From the NCBI GenBank assembly GCA_944739405.2, contig OX123196.2, forward strand, positions 67,231,688-67,295,687: a stretch of 64,000 nt of DNA, read 5' to 3'. This document shows positions 34,237 to 45,800 of this stretch, in pieces. The notes under the pieces were generated by a model. The model saw only the letters and a list, made by a program, of their open reading frames with translations. It was not told the DNA's origin and made no database searches. Both the position numbers and the translations under genes were made by a program. Source of the DNA: Euclidia mi (lineage: Eukaryota > Arthropoda > Insecta > Lepidoptera > Erebidae). Numbering within the stretch: the first letter of the stretch is position 1; the number at the start of each line of letters is the position of its first letter.

Positions 34237-36825
34237 AATTTAGCTAGGAAAAGCCGGCATCATCTAGAATAGGGTTTTGACATGTATAAGTGTTGTAAAC
34301 AACCAACATTCAGAAATAAATATGTCTTTATGTCTTTGACATATCTAAAAAAAAAGATAAAAATTTATTAAAAAATATGGCATATTTCCTAAGTTCATTT
34401 TTTTACATCTTCATATGAAAAAATTGCTATGAAAATAGTTCAGGCGCTGTTGTGAAAAATTCGTTCGTATGAGTATTTATGGACCGATTTTAAAAATTCT
34501 TTTTTTATTTGAAAGGGTGCCCCTAAGGTAGTCCCACTGCCATAAAGTCAGGTCTCCGGTCTCCAGGATCCTGGAGAAACGAAAGTAAAATCTCAAAAAT
34601 ATGCTCATTTTTGTACTTTACATAATTAGTTTATTGCTCTCTTTAAAAATCTTTTGTTTGAAAGGGTATATCCCCAAGGTAGTCCCACTGCTATAAATTC
34701 AGGTCTCCGGTCTCCAGGATCCCGGAGAAATGAAAGTAAAATCTCAAAAACAAGCTCATTTTTGTAATTTACATTATTAGTTTTTCTCTCTCTTGTTGTT
34801 TCTTTTCACTTATTGCATTATGATGAGACAGGATCGTCAGTGGTAACGCGAAGGAGTGGTCAACAGAGGTTGTTTCACTTACATTAACACAAATGAGAGA
34901 AACGAATAACGATAGAGACGCGACGCGGCAAGCGAAGCTAAGGAAATGCAAGTGTATAATGTTGTTTCACTCGTTCTAATGCGAGTGACTCAGATGCATA
35001 GTGACGCCAAGGACATGAAAAAAACAATTGAATGACGCTGTCAGTCCATCCTGCGCTTGCGTTGAGTGTGCTACTTCTTTGCGTTTTCTTTCCTGTGGAT
35101 CTTGAGATTTTTAACGACAAAGCTAACTCTTACCGGACCTGATAGTTGCCTAGTGATTTGGTTTATGTTGTTTAATTGGAAGATGTCTTGACTACAGTAT
35201 AGTATTCAAACATTCAAGTACAAGCTTTTATTCTCACGTTTTCATAAGCATATGAATAAGGAGATAATCCTTAGTTGCTCGTTTATTGAACAAAATAAAT
35301 ATAAATATATTAAAAACTACCTTAATAGAAAAAAGAGCTTATTTTTGAGATTTTACTTTCATTTCTCCAGGATCCTGGAGATCGGAGACCTGACTTTATG
35401 GCAGTGGGACTACCTTGGGGGTAACCTTCGAAACAAAAAAATATTTTTTTAAATCGGTCCATAAATACTCATACAAACGAATTTTTCATAACAGCGCCTG
35501 AACTATTTTCATAGCATTTTTTTCATATGAAGGTGTAAAAAAATGAACTTGGGAAGTATGCCATATTTTTTATAAATTTTTATCTTTTTTTTATATATCT
35601 CTTTGTTATAGGACGTGGGGCAATTTTGGGACATCTCCTTTATGTTTTTCCATTAAGTCGCCAAGTTTATCATAAAAATGTGTTATTTCTTCTTTGTTAA
35701 AAGCAGAAATTCTATTTAAGCTTGTTGCTTCAACTTTGCGTACGGTAACTGAAGAATTGCGTCGCATAAAGGCGTGTACCCAATCCAATCCAGCTGTTTT
35801 ACTGCTTTGATCAAATTTGTTTTGGATATTGTTGAGCTCAGCATATTTATAAACAAGTTAACGCAAATCTGTGACTGTGACGCCATGGTATAGCGACCCC
35901 AACAGCTTAACTTGTTGTGCAATTTCATTTTCTTGTTGTTTTGTAATTTTTTGTCGATCTTAAAATAGTAAACGGTATGTAAATTGTTTTGCGGCTTTTC
36001 TATTGGACGAACCTCCTTCAATCGCAGTTTTAGCTGCTTTAAGGTCTGCTTCGTTCCAAGCCGCTTTAGTGGTGATCCTTTGACGATTTCTTGGCATATC
36101 TACAACAGTAAAAAATTAAGGTACTAAGGGGTAATGGCGTTCAGGTGAGCGGTATAACCCCAAACGGTTGTTTTGTAATAAATTTAAAATTTAAACAAAG
36201 TTTTACACTTTTATTGACAATTGATTACATTAATACAAAATAGAATAGTTTTATGGCTAGAAAAGTAAAATTAATAATTAAATAAACATTTGAATCTTGG
36301 ACTTACCGACACAAACAAATAACCAAAATTTACATCGACGCAGCCGCAAACAAAGAAACGCGCTTCACTGTGGAACGACTCGAGCTCACTGTCAATGTCA
36401 GTTTGAATCGTTGCCTATTTTAGGCGCTTCCCCCGCTCCCCTCACTCGACACTCGTGTTGCTACGTGCTGTTTTGATACCTGCTTGCTTACCCTAAAAGT
36501 AGAAATCTCCGAATTTTGACATATTCCGGTTTAATATTAAACAAGCAATATTATGACTGTGTGGTTGGTATATAAAATAAATGCAGCTTGATTAAACTCA
36601 CACGCTCTCCAGAACTTTATAGAAGACTCTTAATCATACAAGATAATTTTATTAATATACTCTGGGCTCAAAAAGTTACAGGTACAGTACGTGGCCATTT
36701 AATTATCTGCTCATTAAACTATCGCTTCTTTCATGTCGTAGACTGAGTTGTGGCTTCCAATTTACATCAGGTTTTATTCGATGATAGTAGAGATAAAGAG
36801 AGATGTTTTATATGAATGACTAGCA

Positions 36826-36975
36826 GGTGCCCGCAGTTTCACCATGTTAAACTACAGTCTATATTATGTACCTAGCCTTACTTCTCTTTCTTCGAGTGAA
36901 ATTCTTATTGGCTCAGCTATTTCAGAGATTACCCTGTACAACTAGAAAGACAGACAAAAAATTAAAGATAAGTCT
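36826..36975 (-). mobile_element. Helitron-like 3' end fragment
   Basis: On the minus strand the end reads GGTGAAACTGCGGGCACCTG followed by CTAGT. Upstream, AGGGTAATCTCTGAAATAGC and a GTCTGTCTTTC tract are typical of the inner part of such repeats. Confidence 0.4.
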
Positions 36976-37307
36976 ACATACTATAACCTACTGACTTTAA
37001 AATATGGCCTAAATATGCACTGTGTTGTGGCCTTTTAGCATTCAGGCGAATAATATAACATAGGTCATCCATTGTGTAACCACTAACGTAGAATGGCCCA
37101 ACTAAGTGCAGCGAATAAATTTCAAACAAACGCTGTCACATATTTCTTTCTTTTTTTAGACTTGGAATAATTTATGAATTGCGGAGCACTTACAAACGCA
37201 ACGACTAAACGTACCTACTAGCTTGTAGCCGACCGACCACAACTGTACGCGATGAGTCGCTGCGACTCTATTGGTTTCTATGTATAGCGTCATGCCAAAA
37301 CCTATCC

Positions 37308-37405
37308 CGAAGGGGTAGACAGAGGTGTAATATTACACTCAGATTTTCGCCTAATGCATTTTAGGTCCCACGTAGATAATAGGGAGTGAGCCAAGTTCAC
37401 AGTTA
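37308..37405 (-). mobile_element. SINE family A, 3' fragment
   Basis: Reverse complement of CCCGAAGGGGTAGACAGAGG, TGTAATATTACAC and GGTCCCACGTA; it stops before the head, directly against a family B SINE. Confidence 0.65.
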
Positions 37406-37406
37406 A

Positions 37407-37717
37407 AGCAGCGATAGCCTAGTGTAGATACCAACAGACTGCTATACAAAGGGTATCGGATTCGAATCCATGGTGCGCACACTGCGCGCCACTGGCATGT
37501 CGAACTTATGTTCGTTTTAGATTTTCAATTATCGCTTGCCTTGTGCATCGGGGGCCGCGATAAACCGTTTGTCCCGGCTGTCATGAAGATCTTTGACAGT
37601 CGTTATAGGCAATCAGTATCTATGAATCAACTGACAGTAGTCTAAACCATGGAATATAGCTATCCCTTTGGGTTGCGGAAGTCAGACAGGCAGTCGCTAT
37701 GTGGCAAAGTTATTAGG
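37407..37717 (+). mobile_element. SINE family B, interrupted
   Basis: GCAGCGATAGCCTAGTGTAG head, GGATTCGAATCC B box near 37451, CCGGCTGTCATGAAGATC body. It is interrupted after GGCAAAGTTATTAGG by the element at 37718-38848; the 3' part resumes at about 38849 (TTCAAATCC, CTAGAAAGCGGGCC). Confidence 0.7.
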
Positions 37718-38848
37718 GTAGACTGGGTACGGTTGTAACGGGGTACGGTTGTAACAGTTCAAATATTCGCGGAACTATTCACCGTACGAGGAAGGATACA
37801 ACGGGAAAGACACGTGGCTTACGTGTACGGACATGATTGCCAGAGCTGCGGCTCTGTCCGCGCGCTATATACGTTTGCAGAGTGGCCTATCGTGTTTTGT
37901 CAACCAAAAGTAAGTATTTTTGATCTATGTCTTATAAAAATAATTGTGTTGCTAATAAAGCTTTCTAAGTTTCGTCAGTTTTTATGAGTGATTATTAGAC
38001 GTACGAATATTGTATTTATTTTTTGTGTAGGTTATTTTTTTGTCACTGATGAGGTCTTTTTTTTAGTAGAAGGGTAGGTTGGATACAATAGTAACACTTT
38101 TTGTAAGTACGGTTGTAACATTCGTTATATATGTATTTTTCATTGTAGATGCCTAGAAAACGCTTAAGAAAGACAAGAGCGAGATATTTCGCTTTAGGGA
38201 AGCTTACGATGACGTTAAAACTGGGACTTCTTTGAGACAAGCGGCAGATGGCCACGGTATTAAATATTAAAAAAAAAATCTCCCTGCTACGTTACATAAG
38301 TAAGAGAGATGTAGCGACCGAAGCTGACGTGGAAAATATAATAATAGGATATACAGCTCATAACAGAGTCTTTACAGCAGAGACGAGAACAACAGCTTGC
38401 CAAATATCTGACTCGGTCAGTAGAAATGTACGATGTTACCTTGAAAATGAAAATGTTATAAACTGATTAAAAAAAACTGCTTAAAATGTGCCTAAAAAGG
38501 TGCCATATTGATTTGAAGTAATAATTATGTAAGTAAGTACTTGATTGTGGTTTATAAGCAATAATCGTGATTGAAATGCACGCATTGTGTAATAATTGAG
38601 TATGTTACAATTGACCCCCCTCGCTGCTGTTACAACCACCCCTGGTATGGGGGTCAGTTGTAACAGTAGCCCACTTTTAAGTAAGTTGTAATTGTATGGA
38701 AACTATTGCCTCTAGGCCCCTTATTGTTATGTCTATTTGAAGATAAATGTTTACTCTTTTATTTCAAACGTTTAATAAGTTGTTAGTACTATTAATGCGA
38801 CTTGTACCAACGATCAACGCAAAATTGTTACAACCGTACCCAGTCTAC
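37718..38848. mobile_element. pogo-like element, 1131 bp, with GTTGTAAC subterminal repeats
   Basis: Perfect 22-bp inverted ends starting GTAGACTGGGTACGG. The motif GTTGTAAC (or its complement) recurs near 37755, 38111, 38586, 38629, 38656 and 38827, an arrangement typical of transposase binding sites. The insertion splits a family B SINE. The target duplication is not clear. Confidence 0.75.
38149..38463 (+). pseudogene. pogo-type transposase, N-terminal remnant
   Basis: MPRKRLRKTRARYF at the start; after a frameshift, FREAYDDVKTGTSLRQAADG (psq helix-turn-helix), a stop, then SLLRYISKRDVATEADVENI and HNRVFTAE. After another shift, QQLAKYLTRSVEMYDV. This is the DNA-binding third of a pogo/Tigger transposase; the DDE domain is absent. 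The translation needs at least three frame changes. Confidence 0.65.
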
Positions 38849-38899
38849 TCATTCAAATCCTGTTATACTTACTAGAAAGCGGGCCATATATCTTTCGTG

Positions 38900-39358
38900 G
38901 AATCGTGGCTATGAAGTCAGTCTGCCAGTATCGCCACTAGGCTTGGTAAATACATAATTAAGTAGATAGATATATGTATCTATTTAATACGTAGATACAC
39001 ATAGCATTCGTTAGTATTAATTATTGATCAAAAATTCATGTGCGTTAGAATGGCTGGTTGTCTGTGGCGTTAGTATATGAGAGTTAATTTTAAAATTGCT
39101 TTATAATTGCTTATATTTGCTACATAGGTATAGTAAATAATTGCTATATAGGATCTATATTTAGAAATGTATAGTTTTTTTACCAGCCATCCTGACGTTT
39201 GGTTGGCTGTTCACCTCCTAGTTTAAAGTTAAGCATGCAGAGTTCTCAGGCATGTATTGCGTCAATAATTTCTACATATTTACTTCATTTATATCATTTA
39301 GTAGTAACTTCAATCATATGTCACTATGAAAAGTGCCTGATAAAATAATAAAGGCAAA
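38900..39358. other. No gene recognised
   Basis: AT-rich spacer between two elements. Confidence 0.4.
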
Positions 39359-39727
39359 TACACTCCTTTGCAAAAAAACGGGCACCGTTACAGCCATTGG
39401 CTTTTCTATTGATAATATCAATATTTTTAGTATGTCATTAGCATAAATGACTGGAAATTTCATATTATCAATGCGAATATATATTTTTCACCACAGCAGC
39501 TCAAACATGCCGCTTTTGCTGCGAGACAACAGTGAACAAAAAGCGATTTTGATTCGAGCGTGACTAAAAGTAACTTTTTAATTTTTCAATCTTCAGTGTC
39601 ACGAATTGACATTGTTCAGACATAAAATTGAAACATTCAAATTTTACTGTGCTCTGTCTCTTTCACATGCATATAAAAAGATTACTGTGTAAAAAGTGAG
39701 TGAAGAAACAAACCCCTTCGAATTCGA

Positions 39728-41215
39728 AATTCAAATTCAAATTCATTTATTTTGCTGAATAAAGGTTTATAAAGGTGTTATACAAAAAGTTTGCTTTATA
39801 TTAATACATTCCTCCTTATTCTACCCATTAGGCATGCAATATTAAAATTTTTCACAGTAGAGATTCTAACAAAAACAATTTTAACAATATGTCAATAGTA
39901 ATAATGAAAAACAATTATTATTTTTAATAGTAGGTATTTTCAATGTCACATTATAATGATATGTCAATGATAATAATGGTCAATGTTATATTTGCATAGT
40001 TATGTCAAGCAGGTATATAATAGTAAAATAATATGATGTCAAATAAAATAAAATAACATTATACCATAGTTAATAAATTAATAATACATAAAAATTAATT
40101 GCCCTCCTGGAATTCATTGATTTTATAATAACATTTATTTACCAAGTACTTATGCAACTGTTTTTTAAATAAATTAATGTTTAAATCTTTTAGCTCATTT
40201 GGTAGTCTATTATATTATTATATTGCAGGTGCCATACAATATATACTTTTGTGGAGTAGAGCTGTGTTTGACTTGCGCAGTCGCAGCCTATTCTCAGTTA
40301 TTTGTCTCCTATTGCGGGTAACAGTATCCGCCAGAGTAGGAAATAGTTCAGGATTTGATTTAACAAAGACTGCGATTTCAAAAATATAGAGAGAGGGAAG
40401 GGTTAACAGTTTATACTTTTTAAAGAATGGTACACAACTTTCCCATGTTTGTAATTTAAAGATTGCTCTTATACAGCTTTTTTGTGCCTTGAATACCATA
40501 TCTATATCGGTTGAGTTGCCTCAAAATATTATACCATATCTTAGATATGACAAAGTTGTTCCATGGTAGGCCGTAAGCAAAGCTTCATAATTTAGCACAG
40601 GAGCAAGTTTGAATAGAGCATAAGATGAGCTGCTAACTTTTTTACATACTAATTCTATATGCGCTTACCAATTAAGTTTATGATCTATTTGGAGCCCTAG
40701 AAATTTTGTGATATTAACTTCATTAATTTTTATATTATTATATTTGATATTTAAATTTGTGGAATGTCGTCTTTGGAAAAATTGAATTAAATTAGTCTTA
40801 TTTAAATTTATTTTTAAATTATTGTTATCTAACCATTTTATAATGTTTTCTTATGTATTGTTTATGTCAGTTTCATAATTATTAATGTTTTTGCACTCAA
40901 TAGCAACTGAACTGTCATCTGCGAACAGTGTGATAGGATGGTGTGTTATTTTTGGTAAATCGTTAATGTATATTATAAACAATAAAGGGGCTAACACACT
41001 ACCCTGTCCCACACCGTATTTTACCGTTCGCATATGAGACGCGTATGTTTCTTCCTTATTACTGCTACTACTAACATATTTGAGTTCAACAAATTGCTTT
41101 CGACTGTTAAATAAGATTCTATGAGGTTGAGAGCGTTACCTCGTACACCATAACATTCAAGCTTTAATAGTAAAGTCTTGTGTTCCACATAATCGAAAGC
41201 AGAAATTCGATTTTG
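39728..41215 (-). mobile_element. Jockey-like LINE, 5'-truncated
   Basis: Inserted in the Tc1-like element; GAATTCGA at 39720-39727 and 41216-41223 is the likely target duplication. The minus-strand 3' end carries an AATTTG-type tail. A decayed reverse transcriptase is encoded (next entry). Confidence 0.75.
40080..41200 (-). pseudogene. LINE reverse transcriptase (Jockey-like), broken
   Basis: The minus strand reads AFDYVEHKTLLLKLECYGVR (palm motif A), GVGQGSVLAPLLFIIYINDL, ITLFADDSSVAIE (catalytic FADD; one following D is retained), LDNNNLKINLNKTNLIQF, FLGLQIDHKLNWKAHIE, LSYLRYGIIF, then VFKAQKSCIRAIFKLQ and IYNRLPNELKDLNINLFKK. Several frames are needed: there is a shift in the segment after motif A and a stop after YGIIF. 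Endonuclease and ORF1 are missing. Confidence 0.8.
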
Positions 41216-41410
41216 GAATTCGACCTCAAAGAAAACACCTTCGGAAACGCAAATGAAAAAAGATCTCCGACCTTAACCCCATTGAGCACGTCTCGGACCC
41301 CCTAAAAAGGCAAGTACGAGCTATCCAACTACTTTCACAAAACATCAGGGAGTTCAAACATGTGATTTCGGCTGACTGGGAACACATTCCTCAGGACACC
41401 ATCAAAAGCC

Positions 41411-42019
41411 TTTTTTTTTTTTTTTTTTGGTTTCGGGTTGGAAAATCCTCATGGAGTCCCTCCGCCCTGGGGGAAGGGCGAAGGGGACTGTCAGACTCTT
41501 ACTGACTACAAACCAACCCGTATTCCTCACGTACCCGTATGTCGGAGGGTCGGGTTTCGCCCAAGCATACGTCGCAACCCTCCGACGGGTATCGGCCCGC
41601 CAGATGGTCAGGCGGGCCCCGAACAAAACCCCCTTGGCGGCGGATGAAGGTGTTGGGCTCCGCCGCCAAAACACCCAGCGGCCGCACAGGATAGGGAGGA
41701 CGGCAACGCAACACCGCATCTCCTCTTCCACTGCGGCCCCACCGCGACGACGCATCGAATGGTGCGCCCCCATTTGGTCGCGGGAGATAGGGCGCGCGGC
41801 AACGCAACACCGACACGCCTCTCCTCCCGCAACCGCGCCCGACTGCGAGGGACAGAAGAACTGTCCCTCGCACCCGCCCCTTTAGACGCATCCTGCGCAG
41901 GCCTCCGTCAAGCCCACGCGGAGCGTCCCCTCCTGGATCCCTCTTAGCTTCACCGCGGGGCTCCAATCCACGGTTACTGAGCCCCCCCACCACGACAAGG
42001 TGGAGATCCCACGGGGGGG
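41411..42019 (-). mobile_element. GC-rich retroposon with 13-bp target duplication
   Basis: ACCATCAAAAGCC flanks both sides (41398-41410 and 42020-42032). The minus strand begins with seven C at 42019 and ends in an 18-base poly(A). The 609-bp body is far more GC-rich than its surroundings. Long open frames on both strands look like by-products of base composition, without domains. The first 85 bases fold as an HDV-like ribozyme. It is probably a non-autonomous copy (SINE or internally deleted LINE) of a ribozyme-bearing LINE. Confidence 0.8.
41935..42019 (-). ncRNA. HDV-like self-cleaving ribozyme
   Basis: The minus strand forms the double-pseudoknot layout. P1: seven C (42019-42013) with seven G (41988-41982). 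P2: GGATCTC (42009-42003) with GGGATCC (41941-41935). P3: ACC (42001-41999) with GGT (41991-41989), a 7-nt loop, abutting P1. P4: ACCGTGG (41974-41968) with CCGCGGT (41958-41952). The J4/2 strand reads GAAGCTAAGA with C41947 in the place of the catalytic cytosine. The predicted cleavage point, before the first C, is exactly the 5' end of the retroposon as set by the target duplication. Such ribozymes are known at the 5' ends of R2, RTE and related insect LINEs. Confidence 0.8.
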
Positions 42020-42844
42020 ACCATCAAAAGCCTGGTGGAAAGTATTCCAAGACGATTACATGCAGTAGTTACTGTAAGGGGAGGTCAAACTCGTTATTAG
42101 TTACTCGTTATTTTTTATTTTTAACGTCTTTTTGTTATTAAAATACCATAAAATACGCGTAGTCTTAATTTCATTATACCCAAAAAAATGTCAATTTTAA
42201 CACGGCCCGATTTCAGCGATTTACCGAGCATTTACCGATTCCAGGATTTAAGGACGCGTTTACGCTTGTATCAAAAAACCACATATTTCCGGTACATTTT
42301 ACGACAATTTTAGATAATAACTAATAAAACTAATGATTACGATAAATTGATTACTTTTTTATCTATAAATCAATTTGAAAATAAATAAAAAATATTTAAT
42401 TAATATTAATGTAAAATCGATTCGAAACGGCCTCTTAAATCAAAAATAGGCATATACTGCTATTTTTGGGTACAATTTTCTCTCTATTTTTACATTTATT
42501 TAGATTTTCAAAGATAGAATAGGGTAGTAAATATAGTCAACTCAAAAACAATTTGACTTTTTTTTCAAAATATTGTAAATTGACTCAAAAAAAGCAAAAA
42601 ATCATCTTACATTTTTCTTCTATTTTGCTCGCATACGTGTGTCTTAATATGTGGCAATAAGGTTCGTTTTATTTAGCCACTTTCTTGATTTATATATCCA
42701 AATTCTGCAATGAGATCTCAGTCAGTCTGCGCTTGAGCGCCGTCGGGAGTGGACTCTATGTCGCTTGTCGCTGCAGCCCGAAGACGAAAAAAGCAATATA
42801 CGAATACAAAATATTCGCTAAAACCAATTTGATACTTCTCGTAT

Positions 42845-45800
42845 TCTGTGCGAATTACGTACAAGTAAATTTCTTTTGTATAAATGGACATTATTACTTT
42901 ATTTTCTCCGTTATGTTGAGTCAGGATATATTTCGGTATTTAGATATTATTTTGTTTCTTGCGTTGAAATCTGGTAAGATTATCTGGACTGATGGTATAC
43001 CATCCCGTTCAAGTGTTGCGACTGGAACTCATAAAAGAGTAGACCTAGTTATGCCAGGTTGGGGCTCATTTTATTTGTTTTGGTGAGACCCTATCACTGG
43101 TACTAGTGAAGTAACCTTCCAAGGTTAATCAATGAGTCGTGCTGGTAGTGCTGGTACTCATATGTGGGTAGAGCTAGGCATGCCAAGTTTGGGCTTATTT
43201 TGTTTGTACATAAGAGACCCTACCACTGGAACTTATGAAGTAACCTTCCAGGGTTATTCAATGACTCTTGCTGGTACTCATGTGTGAGTAGAGCTAGGCA
43301 TGCCGAGTTTGGGCTCATTTTGTTTGTGCATAAGAGACCCTACCACTGCATTTTTATGAAGTAACCTTCCAGGGTTATTCAATGACTCTTACTGGTACTC
43401 ATATCACTCATATGTCAGTACAGCTAGGCATGCCGAGTTTGGGTTCATTTTGTTTGTACATAAGTGACCCTACCACTGGAACTTATGAAGTAACCTTCCA
43501 GGGTTATTCGATGACTCTTGCTGGTACTCATATGTGAGTAGAGTTAGGCATGCCGAGTTTGGGCTCATTTTGTTTGTACATAAGAGACCCTTCCACTGGA
43601 ACTTATGAAGTAACCTTCCAGGGTTATTCAATGACTTTTGCTGGTACTCATGTGTGAGTAAAGCTACTCATGCCGAGTTTGGGCTCATTTTGTTTGTACA
43701 TAAGAGACCCTACCACTGGAACTTATGAAGTAACCTTCCAGGGTTATTCAATGACTCTTGCTGGTACTCATGTGTGAGTAGAGCTAGGCATGCCGAGTTT
43801 GGGCTCATTTTGTTTGTGCATAAGAGACCCTACCACTGCATTTTTATGAAGTAACCTTCCAGGGTTATTCAATGACTCTTACTGGTACTCATATGTCAGT
43901 ACAGCTAGGCAGGCCGAGTTTGGGTTCATTTTGTTTATACATAAGTGACCCTACCACTGGAACTTATGAAGTAACCTTCCAGGGTTATTCGATGACTCTT
44001 GCTGGTACTCATATGTGAGTAGAGTTAGGCATGCCGAGTTTGGGCTCATTTTGTTTGTACATAAGAGACCCTACCACTGTAACTTATGAAGTAACCTTCC
44101 AGGGTTATTCAATGACTCTTGCTGGTACTCATGTGTGAGTAAAGCTACTCATGCCGAGTTTGGGCTCATTTTGTTTGTACATAAGAGACCCTACCACTGC
44201 ATTTTATGAAGTAACCTTCCAGGGTTATTCAATGACTCTTACTGGTACTCATATGTCAGTAGAAATAGGCATGCCGAGTTTGGGTTCATTTTGTTTGTAC
44301 ATAAGTGACCCTACCACTGGAACTTATGAAGTAACCTTCCAGGGTTATTCGATGACTCTTGCTGGTACTCATATGTGAGTAGAGCTAGGCATGCCGAGTT
44401 TGGGCTCATTTTGTTTGTACATAAGAGACCCTACCACTGGAACTTATGAAGTAACCTTCCAGGGTTATTCAATGACTCTTGCTGGTACTCATGTGTGAGT
44501 AGAGCTAGGCATGCCGAGTTTGGGCTCATTTTGTTTGTACATAAGAGACCCTACCACTGGAACTTATGAGGTAACCTTCCAGGGTTATTCAATGACTCTT
44601 GCTGGTACTCATGTGTGAGTAGAGCTAGGCATACCGAGTTTGGGCTCATTTTGTTTGTACATAAGAAACCCAACCACTGCAACTTATGAAGTAACTTTCA
44701 GGGTTATTCAATGACTCTTGCTGGTTCTCATATGTGAGTAGAGCTAGGCATGCCGAGTTTGGGCTCATTTTGTTTGTACATAAGTGACCCTACCACTGGA
44801 ACTCATGAAGTAACCTTCCAGGGTTATTCGATGACTCTTGGTGGTACTCATATGGAAGTAAATCTAGGCATGTCGAGTTTGGGCTCATTTTGTTTGTACA
44901 TAAGAGACCCTACCACTGGAACTTATGAAGTAACCTTTCAGGTTTTTCAGGTTTATTCGAAGACTCTTAGTGGTACTCATATGTGAGTAGAGCTAGGTAT
45001 GATCCAGTGGTAGGGTCTCTGATGTTCAAACAAAATGAGCCCAAACTCGGCATGCCTATTTCTACTGATATATGAGTACCAGTAAGAGTCATTGAATAAC
45101 CCTGGAAGGTTACTTCATAAAATGCAGTGGTAGGGTCTCTTATGTACAAACAAAATGAGCCCAAACTCGGCTTGAGTAGCTTTACTCACACATGAGTACC
45201 AGCAAGAGTCATCGAATAACCCTGGAAGGTTACTTCATAAGTTCCAGTGGTAGGGTCACTTATGTACAAACAAAATGAGCCCAAACTCGGCATGCCTAGC
45301 TCTACTCACATATAAGAACCAGCAATAGTCATCAAATAATCCTGGAAGGTTACTTCATAAGTTTCAGTGGTAGGGTCTCTCATGTAGAAACAAAATGAGC
45401 CAAACTCGGCATGCCTAGCTTTACTTCCATATGAGTACCACCAAGAGTCATCGAATAACCCTGGAAGGTTACTTCATGAGATCCAGTGGTAGGGTCACTT
45501 ATGTAATAACAAAATGAGCCCAAACTCGGCATGCCTAGCTCTACTCACATATGAGAACCAGCAATAGTCATCGAATAACCCTGGAAGGTTACTTCATAAG
45601 TTTCAGTGGTTGGGTCTCTTATGTACAAATAAAATGAGCCCAAACTCGGCATGCCTAGCTCTACTCACATATAAGAACCAGCAATAGTCATCGAATAACC
45701 CTGGAAGGTTACTTCATAAGTTTCAGTGGTTGGGTCTCTTATGTACAAACAAAATGAGCCCAAACTCGGCATGCCGAGCTCTACTCACATATAAGAACCA

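Larger units (their letters stand above)
31314..34336 (+). mobile_element. Jockey-like LINE, 5'-truncated, with TGACAT duplication
   Basis: TGACAT at 31308-31313 is repeated at 34337-34342. The LINE begins inside the reverse transcriptase palm, has a long AT-rich 3' UTR with many TGACATTT motifs, and ends with a TATGTCTT repeat. A Sola-like transposon (32711-34236) is inserted in its 3' UTR; without it the LINE is about 1.5 kb. Confidence 0.8.
31257..35640. mobile_element. TA-type palindromic DNA element, copy 2
   Basis: The same AAGGAGATGTCCCA ends as at 23199, bordered by TA at 31255-31256 and 35641-35642. The left arm is cut after 57 bases by a LINE (31314-34336) and continues at 34343. 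The rest of the left arm carries two tandem units of the GGTCTCCGGTCTCCAGGATC block. The centre (about 34790-35240) shows no domain. Confidence 0.8.
31082..36097 (-). pseudogene. pogo/Tigger-type transposase, split by insertion
   Basis: Starts at ATG 36097 (MPRNRQRITTKAAWNEADLK, then TAIEGG and NRKAA), a psq-type helix-turn-helix. It continues with the CENP-B-like part (VTVTDLR, AGLDWVHAFMRRN, KVEATSLNRISAFNKEEI) to about 35643. It resumes at 31254 with IPNNIHNCDEIGITTV and KGQRRVGAVTSGERGSNIMV, which contains the first catalytic Asp (NCDE). A frameshift near 35970 and a stop near 35860 break the N-terminal half, and the DDE core after the SGERG motif is lost. Removing the insertion with one TA copy restores the frame exactly across the junction. 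Confidence 0.8.
30697..36493 (-). mobile_element. pogo-like DNA transposon with nested insertions
   Basis: The ends are GGGTAAGCAGG on the left and, inverted, CTTGCTTACCC on the right, each bordered by TA (30695-30696 and 36494-36495). GTAATGGCGTTCA-type subterminal motifs lie near both ends. Without the 4.4-kb insertion at 31257-35640 the element is about 1.4 kb and carries a minus-strand transposase whose C-terminal half is deleted. Confidence 0.7.
41260..42100 (+). pseudogene. Tc1-like transposase C-terminus, split
   Basis: The frame ISDLNPIEHVSDPLKRQ contains the NPIEH motif with the last catalytic Glu of the DD34E triad. It continues IREFKHVISADWEHIPQDTI to 41410, is interrupted by the retroposon at 41411-42019, and resumes at 42033 with LVESIPRRLHAVV and VRGGQTRY to TAG at 42098-42100. 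Joining across the 13-bp duplication keeps the frame. Everything before DLNP was lost to, or lies beyond, the LINE insertion. Confidence 0.8.

Noticed and set aside
41427..41993. Proteins of 152 and 164 residues in the GC-rich retroposon
   Set aside because: Long frames occur on both strands at once in GC-rich sequence with few stops; no domain is visible.
42685..43086. Gene start at the left edge of the inverted array
   Set aside because: The 133-codon frame is hydrophobic, has no recognised domain, and half of it is the palindrome arm also present inverted at 46870-47062.
44151..44986. A secreted or repeat protein encoded by the 120-bp array (40-residue repeats such as MPSLGSFCLYIRDPTT)
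   Set aside because: The unit is 40 codons long, so any frame repeats, but most units carry the same TGA stop and some change length by one base. Frames stay open for two units at most.
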